Of a stretch of 64,000 nucleotides of DNA, positions 53,238 to 61,564 are shown piece by piece; the first letter of the stretch is position 1; each line of letters begins with the position of its first letter. The notes below the pieces were generated by a model that was given only the letters and a program-made list of their open reading frames with translations, was not told where the DNA came from and did not search any database. Source of the stretch: Bacillota bacterium (GTDB lineage Bacteria > Bacillota > Clostridia > Christensenellales > Aristaeellaceae); NCBI GenBank assembly GCA_023421395.1, contig JAEZTL010000055.1, positions 30,658-94,657 of the forward strand, in the 5' to 3' direction. The position numbers and the translations under genes are program-made.

Positions 53238-54203
53238 ATGAAGCTGAGTGTGTTTGCCGTCGTATTGCAGGACCGTCCCTTTGACGATGCGCTGCGGTAT
53301 CTGTCGGAATCCGGCGTTCAGGCGGTGGAAATCGGCTGCGGCGGCTTTCCCGGCAAGGCGCATTGCAATCCGCGGGAGCTGCTCGCCGACGCGGACAAGC
53401 TGCGCAAGTTCACCGAAACCATCAAGAAGTACAACCTGGAGATCGCGGCGCTCTCCACCCATGGCAACCCTGTGCATCCGGACAAGGCGGTTGCGCGCCA
53501 GTTCCACGAGGATTTTGAGGACGCGGTGCTGCTGGCGGAAAAGCTGGGCGTTGATACGGTGGTCACCTTCTCTGGGTGCCCTGGCGGTTCGCCCGAGGAC
53601 AAAACGCCCAACTGGGTCACCTGCCCCTGGCCGGACGATTTCTCCAATATTCTGAAATACCAGTGGGAAGAAGTCCTCATCCCCTACTGGAAGAAGGAAG
53701 TCGAATTCGTCAAGGCGCACGGCGTCAAGAAGATCGCCTTTGAGATGCACCCGGGCTTCTGCGTCTACAACCCGGACTCGCTCCTTCGCATCCGCGAGGC
53801 AGTGGGCGACACCATCGGCGCGAATCTGGATCCCAGCCACCTGTTCTGGCAGGGCATCGACCCTGTAGCCGCCATCAAGAAGCTGGGCAAGGCGATCTAT
53901 TTCTTCCACGCCAAGGACACCAGGATCGATCCCTACAACACCGCCGTCACCGGCGTGTTGGATACGAAGCACTACGCCGACGAGCTCAACCGTTCCTGGA
54001 TCTTCCGCTCCGTGGGTTACGGCCACAGCCATCAGGTGTGGAAGGACATGATGAGCGCGCTGCGCATGGTGGGCTACGATGGGGCGATTTCCATTGAGCA
54101 CGAGGACAGCCTGATGTCCCAGAACGAGGGCCTGCAGAAGGCCATCGAGATGCTGAAAAACGTGATGATCTTTGAAGGCACCGGCGAGATGTGGTGGGCC
54201 TGA
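53238..54203 (+). CDS. Sugar phosphate isomerase/epimerase family TIM barrel
   Basis: 321 residues of the AP-endonuclease-2/xylose-isomerase-like fold. Barrel strands carry probable metal ligands: AVEIGC (Glu), AALSTHGNPVHP (His), KIAFEMHPGF (Glu, His), NLDPSHLFW (Asp, His), YFFHAKD (His, Asp) and ISIEHEDS (Glu). Such proteins isomerise or epimerise sugars, inositols or their derivatives using Mn2+ or Mg2+; the exact substrate is not evident. ATG 53238 has AAGGAGG. The possible LacI-type operator upstream supports a sugar-related role. Co-transcribed with the small metalloprotease gene, whose ATG overlaps its stop. Confidence 0.87.
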   Translation: MKLSVFAVVLQDRPFDDALRYLSESGVQAVEIGCGGFPGKAHCNPRELLADADKLRKFTETIKKYNLEIAALSTHGNPVHPDKAVARQFHEDFEDAVLLAEKLGVDTVVTFSGCPGGSPEDKTPNWVTCPWPDDFSNILKYQWEEVLIPYWKKEVEFVKAHGVKKIAFEMHPGFCVYNPDSLLRIREAVGDTIGANLDPSHLFWQGIDPVAAIKKLGKAIYFFHAKDTRIDPYNTAVTGVLDTKHYADELNRSWIFRSVGYGHSHQVWKDMMSALRMVGYDGAISIEHEDSLMSQNEGLQKAIEMLKNVMIFEGTGEMWWA

Positions 54204-54571
54204 TGATCCCGCTGGATGAAGCGCGGGGCATGCTGGATGAGCTGATCTCGGAGCTTCCGGAAGCGATCTTCACACGGCTCAACGGCGGCGTGCTGCTGTT
54301 GCCCGATGTGAGGCTCAGCCCCGAAGCCCGCTCGGAGGATCTGTACATCCTGGGCGAGTACTCGACCAGCTACGCCATGGGGCGCACCGTGGTAATCTAT
54401 TACGGCTCCATCCTGCGCACCCACGGCGTTTTGACGCCAGAGCGGCTGCGGGAGGTGCTGCGGGAGGTGCTCCACCACGAGCTGACCCACCACCTGGAGT
54501 CTATGGCCGGCGAGCGCGACCTGGAAATCGACGACGCGCTGAAGATGGCCTGGTACAAAATGCGGCGCTGA
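54203..54571 (+). CDS. Minimal zinc metalloprotease-like protein (COG3824 type)
   Basis: 122 residues. The zinc-binding motif HELTH sits in REVLHHELTHHLES near residue 95. The N-terminal half (LDELISELPEAIFTRLNGGVLLL) and the middle block VVIYYGSILR fit the small MMP-like zincin family, usually 120-150 residues and cytoplasmic. Substrate unknown. ATG 54203 shares one base with the preceding TGA (TGATG), indicating translational coupling; no strong ribosome site of its own. Confidence 0.82.
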   Translation: MIPLDEARGMLDELISELPEAIFTRLNGGVLLLPDVRLSPEARSEDLYILGEYSTSYAMGRTVVIYYGSILRTHGVLTPERLREVLREVLHHELTHHLESMAGERDLEIDDALKMAWYKMRR

Positions 54572-54726
54572 GGGTTTTGCTCCGGCGGTCGGCATCGCTC
54601 TTCGCTTGTCAAGGCGCTGTGTTCACGTTAGAACATATCCCGAAGGACTTCCTGCGCGCCGTTTCCACGCCGGAAAAATCCCTCAAGCCGTGAGACCCAA
54701 CTTCGGCTACCGGCGCGTTTCTACGC

Positions 54727-54758
54727 AATTCGAGCCCTCTATTCAGAGGGCTCGAATT
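54727..54758. terminator. Hairpin between convergent genes
   Basis: AATTCGAGCCCTCT pairs perfectly with AGAGGGCTCGAATT around ATTC (14 bp). There is no long T-run, but its place between the ends of the metalloprotease gene (plus) and the secreted protein gene (minus) suggests termination or 3'-end protection for both. Confidence 0.65.
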
Positions 54759-54801
54759 ACTCTGCGGAAATCAAACGCGCGATCAAAGATTCACAAACGG
54801 A

Positions 54802-55752
54802 TCAGCTCAGGGAAAACAGCGTCTTGCCGACGTACACTTTTGCGTTGACGCAGTCCTGATAGTGACTGCCGGGCGTATTGCCAAAGACAATGTACTGTTG
54901 GAACGTGGACGGCTTCACTTTCTTGCCGTTTACCCTGTTCTTGGTATTGAGATAGAAGCTCTCGTTCAACCGGGCTTTGATGACGCACTGTCCGGACGCA
55001 ACGTCCATAAAACGGTTGTTGTTGACGTATACATTGCTGTACTGAGTGGTCATCCTGTCCTGACTGCCCCAGTAGACGTTGCCGATCGCGTAAACGCCAT
55101 CCAGGATGTGCCGGAAGGTATTGCGCGAGATCAAAACACTGCCGGCGGAAACGCCATCCAGCGCAATCAGGCTGTAATCAAAATAGTTGTCGATCACGCG
55201 AATGGCCTTCTCTCCATCGACGCCGGCGCCATTGATGTACAGGCAGCCGCCGTCTCCGGGATTTTCTTGGTTGGGGATGAATGAACAACCCTTGATGGTA
55301 AAGCTGACATCGCCAACCACTTCAACGGTCTTGTTGACCTCCATCTTCTGCATGAACGTCAGGTTCTCCAGGGTGCAGTTGTCGCCAAACACGCAGACCA
55401 GATCCTGCGTGGCCCACGCGCTGTTCGCGCTATAGTAGCTGCTGAAGATTCTGGGCTTGCCAGCGCCTAGGATGGTAAGGTTGTTCGCCACGATCGGGAA
55501 ATACCAGCCAGTCTGATTGCCCGCGACGATCGTCCGATTGGGCGTCAAGTCGTAATCGCCCTTCTGGATAATCCACTTCTGTCCATCCCGCTGATTCGCG
55601 ATCGCATCTTCAAGCTGTTCAACATTCTTGATGATGATCGTTTTTCCGGGCAGATTGTTCTTGGGTGCGGCGAGCGCACTCACCATCGTCATGGACAGGA
55701 GAACCGGAACGATAAGAACCAGAGCGATAAACTTCAGCCTCTTCCTTCCCAA
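54802..55752 (-). CDS. Secreted protein, possible right-handed beta-helix
   Basis: 316 residues: signal peptide (about 1-33, cleavage near ALA), then strand-rich repeats with Asn ladders such as NNLTILGAGKPRIFSS, NCTLENLTFMQ, SFTIKGCSFIPN, VIDNYFDYSLIAL, SVLISRNTFRHI and VYVNNNRFMD, characteristic of pectate-lyase-like parallel beta-helices. No lyase active-site pattern was identified, so it may bind or cleave a polysaccharide. The start is TTG 55752, preceded by GAGGAGGGG at 6 bases; no ATG fits. Its long structured leader is described separately. Confidence 0.78.
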   Translation of the reverse strand: MGRKRLKFIALVLIVPVLLSMTMVSALAAPKNNLPGKTIIIKNVEQLEDAIANQRDGQKWIIQKGDYDLTPNRTIVAGNQTGWYFPIVANNLTILGAGKPRIFSSYYSANSAWATQDLVCVFGDNCTLENLTFMQKMEVNKTVEVVGDVSFTIKGCSFIPNQENPGDGGCLYINGAGVDGEKAIRVIDNYFDYSLIALDGVSAGSVLISRNTFRHILDGVYAIGNVYWGSQDRMTTQYSNVYVNNNRFMDVASGQCVIKARLNESFYLNTKNRVNGKKVKPSTFQQYIVFGNTPGSHYQDCVNAKVYVGKTLFSLS

Positions 55753-55815
55753 TCTTAACCCCTCCTCAGATTCTCGTCCTTGCTGTTCCGTGCCATTGCG
55801 CCACAGCGGATACGC

Positions 55816-55914
55816 GCCAATATGCGGCAACCGGCTGTCATACCGGGCAACAGCTTTAGACTCGCGGTACCGCGTTGCCAGTTTTCGCGAACTATGCTTT
55901 TTGCGCCTATTGGC
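55816..55914 (-). ncRNA. Candidate riboswitch in the leader (cyclic-di-GMP-I/GEMM-like)
   Basis: On the minus strand the leader starts at the predicted transcription start and is closed by GCCAATA (55914-55908) with TATTGGC (55822-55816). Inside are GGC...GCAAA, a small hairpin ending in GAAAACT, ACGC, then TCTAAAG, a hairpin GCTGT...ACAGC, and GGTTGCC. The 3' half (TCTAAAG, TATGACAGCC, GGTTGCC) resembles the GEMM consensus, but the ACGCAAAGC part is not conserved, so class assignment is tentative. Confidence 0.42.
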
Positions 55915-55920
55915 AATTCA

Positions 55921-55949
55921 ATCATAACACCAGTGGCAAATAATAGCAA
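55921..55949 (-). promoter_or_regulatory. Promoter of the secreted beta-helix-like protein gene
   Basis: On the minus strand TTGCTA (55949-55944), 17-base spacer, TATGAT (55926-55921). It predicts a 5' end near 55914 and an mRNA leader of about 160 bases. Confidence 0.7.
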
Positions 55950-56061
55950 TATTTGTTAACCATAACGCTCGCAAATTTGGGGTTATTTAGGCAGAAATGT
56001 AAAAAATGTCGCGATCAATATCTTGGGATTTTGATTCGGGCCGTTTTCCCTGTTCCCAAAC

Positions 56062-56092
56062 AAAAACCGCCGACGGAAAAATCCGTCGGCGG
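56062..56092 (-). terminator. Terminator of the rplM-rpsI operon
   Basis: CCGCCGACGG pairs with CCGTCGGCGG around a 6-base loop, followed on the minus strand by TTTTTG. It lies 26 bases after the rpsI stop. Confidence 0.88.
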
Positions 56093-56117
56093 AAAGCCGT
56101 ATGTTTTGTAAAGTGGC

Positions 56118-56510
56118 TCAGCGCTTGGAGAACTGGGGCGCGCGGCGGGCGGCCTTGAGGCCGTACTTCTTGCGCTCCTTCATGCGCGGGTCGCGTGTAA
56201 GCAGGCCGGCCTTTTTGATGGCGGGCTTAAGCTCTTCGTCCGCCTTGACCAACGCACGGGCGATGCCATGGCGGATGGCGCCAGCCTGGCCGGTGTAGCC
56301 GCCGCCGTTGACGGTGGCCAGCACATCGAAGCGGGCCAACGTATCGGTGAGCGTCAGCGGCAGGCGGACGGCCATCTTCAGCGTTTCAAGGCCGAAGTAC
56401 TCGTCGAGCGAGCGCCGGTTGACGGTGATGTTGCCTTCGCCGGGAATCAGACGAATGCGAGCGATGGCCTTTTTCCTGCGGCCGACGGCGGTGTAGCAAA
56501 CCTCAGACAT
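56118..56510 (-). CDS. rpsI: 30S ribosomal protein S9 (uS9)
   Basis: 130 residues, normal for S9. It shows TAVGRRKKAIARIRL at the N terminus, GGGYTGQAGAIRHGIARAL in the middle and the basic tail ending in the conserved SKR, which reaches the P site. ATG 56510 has GGAGGACG. It lies 16 bases after rplM, the usual pairing. Confidence 0.98.
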   Translation of the reverse strand: MSEVCYTAVGRRKKAIARIRLIPGEGNITVNRRSLDEYFGLETLKMAVRLPLTLTDTLARFDVLATVNGGGYTGQAGAIRHGIARALVKADEELKPAIKKAGLLTRDPRMKERKKYGLKAARRAPQFSKR

Positions 56511-56526
56511 GTTTCGTCCTCCTCCC

Positions 56527-56958
56527 TTACTTCACGTTGAATTCTACGGGTTTCTGGGCCTGATGCGGATGCTCGGGGCCACGGTACACATGCAGCTTTT
56601 TGAGCATCGCGTAGCCGATGGGGCCCTTGGGCAGCATGCCGCGCACGGCTTCTTTCAGCGCGAACTCCGGCTTGGTGGCCATGAGGACGCGGTAGCTGGT
56701 TTCCTTCAGACCGCCCGGATACCCGGTGTGATGGCGGTAGAACTTCTGGTCCAGCTTTTTGCCGGTCAGACGGATCTTGTCCACATTGACGACGATAATG
56801 TTGTCGCCGGTGTCGATGTGGGGTGTAAAGGTGGGCTTGTGCTTGCCGCGCAGCATGAGCGCGACCTGCGTGGACAGCCTGCCCAGCACCAGATCGGTCG
56901 CGTCGATGACATACCACTGGCGATCTACTTCGCCGGTCTTTGCCATGAAGGTGTTCAC
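56527..56958 (-). CDS. rplM: 50S ribosomal protein L13 (uL13)
   Basis: 143 residues, normal for L13: NTFMAKTGEVDRQWYVIDA at the start, GKHKPTFTPHIDTGDNIIVVN, and YRHHTGYPGGLKE. The start is the GTG at 56958 (MNTFMAK in most species), with GAGGAA upstream; the ATG of the longer frame is not needed. The leader of about 100 bases from the promoter at 57066-57095 contains a small hairpin (ACCCG...CGGGC) that could be a regulatory leader. Confidence 0.98.
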   Translation of the reverse strand: MNTFMAKTGEVDRQWYVIDATDLVLGRLSTQVALMLRGKHKPTFTPHIDTGDNIIVVNVDKIRLTGKKLDQKFYRHHTGYPGGLKETSYRVLMATKPEFALKEAVRGMLPKGPIGYAMLKKLHVYRGPEHPHQAQKPVEFNVK

Positions 56959-57065
56959 AGGTGGATTCCTCCCCATTGTTTTGCCTGGCGTCTTCCGCGA
57001 GGTCAGCGCGGGGTTCGCCCGCATTCGACGGGTTCGGGGCTAGTGATCCCATCGACGCAAGTTTT

Positions 57066-57095
57066 ATCATACAGGAAATGCGCTGGGCATGTCAA
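57066..57095 (-). promoter_or_regulatory. Promoter of the rplM-rpsI operon
   Basis: On the minus strand TTGACA (57095-57090), 18-base spacer, TATGAT (57071-57066), about 108 bases before the rplM GTG. Confidence 0.75.
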
Positions 57096-57169
57096 TGTTT
57101 TTCCGGATTAAATTTCAATAAAAAGGTGCGGCCGGAAAACCGTACCGCAGATAAGCCCGCCGCCCGCTG

Positions 57170-57748
57170 TCAATATACGGTCACGAAGCCCAGCGCAGTC
57201 TCCTCCAACACCGTTCGCCCCTCCGCGTCCGACACGCGCACGCTCATGCGGTATGCGCCGCGCAAATCATACGGGATATCCAGTTCTGACCGCGTCAGCG
57301 GAGATTGGCCGAAAAGCGCGCCCGCCGCCACCACCGATGTCTGGCTGGCCACGGCGCTTCCCGTGCCATCCCGCAGCATTAACTCCACCAGAAGTTCCGG
57401 CGTCTGCCCCGCCGCGCGCCAGGCCACGTCCACCGCCAGGCGGTACCCGCCGGGAATCGACGTGCGGTACTTCGCGGAACGGACCCAAATGCCTGACTCG
57501 CCCGTTTCGCTTTGTGCGGCCGCGCTCTGAACCAGCATGGTGGTGGTCTTGGGAACGCGGAATTGCGCCACCACGATGATCAGTGCCACCAGCACCGGAA
57601 TGAACCAAAGATAGCCAAATCTGTTCAGGCCGAATTCCCGCAGGCGATCGCGGGCCGTCCTGTGGGGACGGCGCTTGCGCACCACCCGGGCGGCTCTGGG
57701 CGGTTTTTTCTGCCAGCGCAGTCTGCGCGGCCACATCCAATAACGCAT
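57170..57748 (-). CDS. Single-span membrane protein, unknown
   Basis: 192 residues: a very basic N-terminal tail (about 1-40, Arg-rich), one membrane span at about 45-62 (FGYLWFIPVLVALIIVVAQF), then an extracytoplasmic domain of about 125 residues rich in beta strands (GGYRLAVDVAWRAAG, ELLVELMLRDG, YRMSVRVSDAEGRTVLEE). The outer part looks like an Ig-like or C2-like sandwich. Family not recognised. ATG 57748 has GGAGG. Ends 20 bases after the YkvI-like gene starts the run; possibly co-transcribed with it. Confidence 0.7.
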   Translation of the reverse strand: MRYWMWPRRLRWQKKPPRAARVVRKRRPHRTARDRLREFGLNRFGYLWFIPVLVALIIVVAQFRVPKTTTMLVQSAAAQSETGESGIWVRSAKYRTSIPGGYRLAVDVAWRAAGQTPELLVELMLRDGTGSAVASQTSVVAAGALFGQSPLTRSELDIPYDLRGAYRMSVRVSDAEGRTVLEETALGFVTVY

Positions 57749-57767
57749 GAATGCCTCCGTATGACCA

Positions 57768-58757
57768 TCATATGTAGGAAATCAGCATGAGCAGCATCAG
57801 CGCGCAGGCGAAACCCACCGCGGGGTAGCCCACGCCCACCAGCGCCGTCAGCCCCGCCAGGGACAGCATCAGCGCCGCGACCGAGGCAAAGAAGATCGCC
57901 TGCCCCGGCCTCAGCCCGATTTCCTCAAGCACGGCTCTCAGCGATGACAGCGCCGCGGACAGCGTGGTCACCACCGCCAGAAACAGCGCCGCGATGGACA
58001 GGTAGTACCCGCTGACACCCCATGTCTGGGCCATCACCACCGAAGGCAGCGCCATCTGCCGGATATCCACGCCGGTTCGCAATAGCGCCCAGTTGGCCGG
58101 AACCAGCATCACAGCCAGCAGAAGCCCAGCGTACAGGCCAACCCGCACCGGGCGCGTTTCCTCCGTGGCATTCAGGCAAATCACACCCGCCGCCACCGTG
58201 GCATTAAACGCCGCGTAAATCATGCCGGAGGCCGCCGAGATCACCGCCGAACCGCCTACGCGCACACCTCCACCGCCCTGCCCCGCGCCCAGCGCCAGAT
58301 ACCAAGCCGCCATCCCGGCGACAAGCACCAGGCCTGCGACGCTCAGCGCGCCGCGCCGCGTCAGCGCCAGCGCGCAGAAAAACGTGATTGCGGTCCCCAT
58401 AAGAAACGCGCCGTGAACCGGAAACGTCAGCGCGCCCAGCGTCGCGCCGGTGGAAAGCATCGCGGCCGCGCACAACACCAAAAGTGCCGAATACACCGCC
58501 CGCATCGCAATTCCGGAACCCCGGCCCATCGTCCGCGCGAAGATGCCGGGCAGATCCCGCTTTCCGGTGCGCCGGGCCAGCGAAGTGATCGCGCCGGTCA
58601 GAAATCCCGCTCCAACGCAGGCGATCCCTACCCCCAGCCAGGAGGCCGCGCCCTGTCCCGCAAAGAAAACCACCAGTTCTCGGCCCGACGCGAACCCCGC
58701 GCCAACCATCGCCGCCACGGCGGAAAGCGCCGCCGACAGATTGACCGCCTTGCGCAT
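57768..58757 (-). CDS. YkvI-like membrane transporter family protein
   Basis: 329 residues with about ten spans. The opening GAGFASGRELVVFF (about 19-32) is the signature of the YkvI group, distantly related to APC/LeuT-fold transporters, with the broken-helix Gly motif in span 1. Substrate unknown. ATG 58757 has GAGGGGGGA. Same strand and close to the downstream single-span protein gene (20 bases). Confidence 0.82.
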   Translation of the reverse strand: MRKAVNLSAALSAVAAMVGAGFASGRELVVFFAGQGAASWLGVGIACVGAGFLTGAITSLARRTGKRDLPGIFARTMGRGSGIAMRAVYSALLVLCAAAMLSTGATLGALTFPVHGAFLMGTAITFFCALALTRRGALSVAGLVLVAGMAAWYLALGAGQGGGGVRVGGSAVISAASGMIYAAFNATVAAGVICLNATEETRPVRVGLYAGLLLAVMLVPANWALLRTGVDIRQMALPSVVMAQTWGVSGYYLSIAALFLAVVTTLSAALSSLRAVLEEIGLRPGQAIFFASVAALMLSLAGLTALVGVGYPAVGFACALMLLMLISYI

Positions 58758-58829
58758 CCGATTCCCCCCTCGGGCAACCTTATGCGCCTGTCCCGCCTCG
58801 TCATGACCGGACGGGAGCGACGAATCTGC

Positions 58830-59477
58830 CTATCGCACGACGAGGCCCATCAGCTTTGAAAGTTCCACCGCCTGCTCCGGCGACACGATCGCGCCGCGGA
58901 GCTCCCCGCCGGAGAGCTTGATGCCATCGATGCGGCTGGTGCGAAAGTCGACGCCTTTGAGCGGCGCGTTCTGAAATTCCGCCGCGGTAAGGACGCACCG
59001 TTCAAACTCCACCGTCTTGAACTGACAGCCGGAAAAGGAGGCCTCCTTGAGGTCGCAGTCCTCAAACCGGACGCTTTCCAGTTTGCCCTTCCCGAACCCG
59101 GCATAGTCCATCCGGCAGAACGAAATCAGCGCGTGGGCGATCCAGGCGTCGGCCATCTCCGATCCCACGGCCCGGCAGTCCCGCATCTCCACCCGCCGGA
59201 AGGCCGCTCCCTTCAGCGCGGCGTTTGAAAAATCGCAGCCGGTAAAGAGGCAGTCACTGAAGCTGAGCCAGCGCACGCTGATCTCCTCAAACCGGCAGCG
59301 GACAAACGTGCAGCCGGAAAACTCCAGCCGCCGCGCCTGAAAGCCGCTGAGTGCGACGCCTTCAAAAGCAAGGCCCTCCGCTTCCTCGCCCTCGGCGGCC
59401 GCGCGCGCGGCCGCTTCCGCAAGGTCGGCCGGGCGCAATAATTCCGGCAGCGCCGGCTTCATCCGGTTCACGTCCAT
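58830..59477 (-). CDS. Pentapeptide-repeat protein
   Basis: 215 residues. From about residue 35 to 195 nearly every fifth position is Phe, Leu or another hydrophobic residue, with preceding Ala/Cys/Ser (LEFSGCTFVRCRFEE, DCLFTGCDFSNAALKGAAF, FEDCDLKEASFSGCQFKTVEFERC). This gives the square right-handed helix of the Qnr/MfpA class. Some of these mimic DNA and bind gyrase or topo IV. It is divergently transcribed from a type IIA topoisomerase pair. The start is uncertain: ATG 59477 is nearly leaderless relative to the promoter at 59489, and ATG 59462 is an alternative. Confidence 0.85.
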   Translation of the reverse strand: MDVNRMKPALPELLRPADLAEAAARAAAEGEEAEGLAFEGVALSGFQARRLEFSGCTFVRCRFEEISVRWLSFSDCLFTGCDFSNAALKGAAFRRVEMRDCRAVGSEMADAWIAHALISFCRMDYAGFGKGKLESVRFEDCDLKEASFSGCQFKTVEFERCVLTAAEFQNAPLKGVDFRTSRIDGIKLSGGELRGAIVSPEQAVELSKLMGLVVR

Positions 59478-59488
59478 CACCCGCGTCT

Positions 59489-59517
59489 ACGATAGCACGT
59501 TTTGACGCAAAATACAA
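59489..59517 (-). promoter_or_regulatory. Promoter of the pentapeptide-repeat gene
   Basis: On the minus strand TTGTAT (59517-59512), 17-base spacer, TATCGT (59494-59489). Weaker than the divergent topoisomerase promoter. Confidence 0.45.
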
Positions 59518-59531
59518 CATGCTGTTCGCGT

Positions 59532-59561
59532 TTGCATTCGCCGTCCCATATATGGTATAAT
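59532..59561 (+). promoter_or_regulatory. Promoter of the topoisomerase operon
   Basis: TTGCAT at 59532-59537, 18-base spacer, TATAAT at 59556-59561, 32 bases before the ATG; GGGAGGA precedes the start codon. Confidence 0.7.
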
Positions 59562-59593
59562 GTTCCGTAAAAGATTTTTTCGGGAGGATTCGC

Positions 59594-61564
59594 ATGGCAA
59601 AATATCAGGCCAGCGACATACAGATCCTCGAGGGCCTCGACGCGGTCCGGATGCGACCGGGCATGTATATCGGCTCCACGGGATCCCGCGGGCTGCACCA
59701 CCTGATCTGGGAGATCGTCGACAACGCCATTGACGAAGCGATGAATGGCTACGCCACGGAAATCAGCGTCACCCTCAAAAAAGACGACAGCTGTGAAGTG
59801 ACGGACAACGGCCGCGGCATCCCGGTGGACATCCACCCGCAGCTGGGCGTATCGGCGGTGGAGGTGGTCTATACCCAGCTGCACGCGGGCGGCAAATTCG
59901 ACAACAAAAACTATGCCTATTCCGGCGGCCTGCACGGCGTGGGCGCGTCGGTGGTCAACGCGCTTTCGGAGTGGCTGGTGGTGGATGTATACCAGGACTT
60001 CAGCCACTATCAGCAGCGCTTTGAGAGTGTGGAGGACAAAAAAACCGGAAAGATCATCTCCGGACGGCCCGTCGCGCCGCTTGAAAAGCTGGGCAATACG
60101 CGAAAGCGCGGCACCGCCGTCTGTTTCAAGCCGGACCCGCGGGTCTTTGAGGAAACCACCTTCAACGGCGATCAAGTGCGCAGGCGCATCAAGGAACTTG
60201 CCTACCTCAATCAGGGCGTGTCCTTCCGCTTCACCGACGAGCGGATCAAGGACGCGGAGAAGCGCACCGTCGAATACCGGTTTGACGGCGGCCTCGCCGA
60301 CTTTGTGAAGTACTTGAACGCCGACAAAAACGCCATCGGCGATCCGATCCTCTTCGAGGGTCGGAAGGAGGGAACCGTGCTCCGGGTGGCGATCCAGTAC
60401 ACGGATTCCTACACCGAAAATATCTTCTCCTTCGTCAACAATATCCCCACCGGAGAGGGCGGCACCCACGAAACGGGCTTCAAAGCCGCCGTCACCAAGG
60501 TATTTAACGACTACGCCCGCAGGCTCGGCGCCCTGAAGGAGAAAGAGAACAATCTCTCCGGCGAGGACTTCCGCGAGGGCATGACCGCGGTCATCGCCGT
60601 GAGCGTGCAGAAGCCCCAGTTTGAAGGGCAGACCAAAGGCCGGCTGGGCAATACGGAGGTCCGGCCCATCGTGGAAGCCATCGCCACCGAGCAGCTGGCG
60701 CTGTACCTCGAGGATCTGAAGCACCAGGATCTGGGCCAGCGGATCATCGAAAAGGCGGTGCAGGCCGCCCGGGTCCGCGAAGCCGCCCGGAAGGCCCGGG
60801 ATGTGGCCCGCCAGAAAAATCAGCTGGAGGCCGCGCCGCTGGTGGGAAAGCTCTCCAGCTGCACCGGGCGGGACGCGTCCAAAAACGAACTCTTCATCGT
60901 CGAGGGCGACTCCGCCGGCGGCAGCGCCAAGCAGGGCCGCGACCGGCGCTTTCAGGCCATCCTGCCGCTGCGCGGAAAGCCGTTGAACGTCGAGAAAAAG
61001 CGCATCGACCAGGTCCTGGCCAACGAGGAGTTCCGCTCGGTGATTACCGCGCTGGGCACCGGCATCGGCGAGGACTTTGACCTGAAAACCCTCAAGTACA
61101 ACCGCGTGATCATTCTGTCGGACGCCGATCAGGATGGCGCGCACATCCGCGCGATCCTTCTGACCTTCTTCTTTCGGTACATGCGGGAACTGGTCACAGA
61201 AGGCCACGTATTCATCGGCATGCCGCCGCTGTACAAGTGTCAGAAGGGCGCGAACACTCTCTACTGCTACGATGACCGGGAGCTGGACGCAGCCATTAAA
61301 AAGATCGGCCGCGGCTACACGCTGCAGCGATACAAGGGCCTTGGCGAGATGAACCCCGAGCAGCTTTGGGAGACCACCATGAACCCGGAGAACCGCAAGC
61401 TCGTTCAGGTGACGCTGGAGGACGCGCCGGAGGCGGAACGCCTGGTCACCGTGCTGATGGGCGACAAGGTGGATCCCCGCCGGGAGTACATCAGCCTGCA
61501 CGCCAACTTTAACCGCGAGGACAAGTTCATCGAGCGCGTGGAGATCGGGGGTGAAGCACATTGA
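59594..61564 (+). CDS. parE: Type IIA topoisomerase ATPase subunit (ParE/GyrB family)
   Basis: 656 residues. GHKL ATPase domain: EIVDNAIDEA (Mg-binding Asn), DNGRGIPVD, GGLHGVGASVVNAL; QTK loop in QFEGQTKGRLGN (about 340). TOPRIM domain: EGDSAGGSAKQGRD and DADQDGAHI (metal Asp pair). The C terminus has YKGLGEMNPEQLWETTM. Length fits both gyrB and parE. With the linked A subunit lacking a normal GyrA box, a topo IV-like (decatenating) enzyme is favoured, but a second gyrase cannot be excluded. Stop overlaps the next start by 4 bases. Confidence 0.85.
   Translation: MAKYQASDIQILEGLDAVRMRPGMYIGSTGSRGLHHLIWEIVDNAIDEAMNGYATEISVTLKKDDSCEVTDNGRGIPVDIHPQLGVSAVEVVYTQLHAGGKFDNKNYAYSGGLHGVGASVVNALSEWLVVDVYQDFSHYQQRFESVEDKKTGKIISGRPVAPLEKLGNTRKRGTAVCFKPDPRVFEETTFNGDQVRRRIKELAYLNQGVSFRFTDERIKDAEKRTVEYRFDGGLADFVKYLNADKNAIGDPILFEGRKEGTVLRVAIQYTDSYTENIFSFVNNIPTGEGGTHETGFKAAVTKVFNDYARRLGALKEKENNLSGEDFREGMTAVIAVSVQKPQFEGQTKGRLGNTEVRPIVEAIATEQLALYLEDLKHQDLGQRIIEKAVQAARVREAARKARDVARQKNQLEAAPLVGKLSSCTGRDASKNELFIVEGDSAGGSAKQGRDRRFQAILPLRGKPLNVEKKRIDQVLANEEFRSVITALGTGIGEDFDLKTLKYNRVIILSDADQDGAHIRAILLTFFFRYMRELVTEGHVFIGMPPLYKCQKGANTLYCYDDRELDAAIKKIGRGYTLQRYKGLGEMNPEQLWETTMNPENRKLVQVTLEDAPEAERLVTVLMGDKVDPRREYISLHANFNREDKFIERVEIGGEAH

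Noticed and set aside
59477..61561. 694-residue open frame on the minus strand
   Set aside because: Antisense shadow of the topoisomerase ATPase gene.
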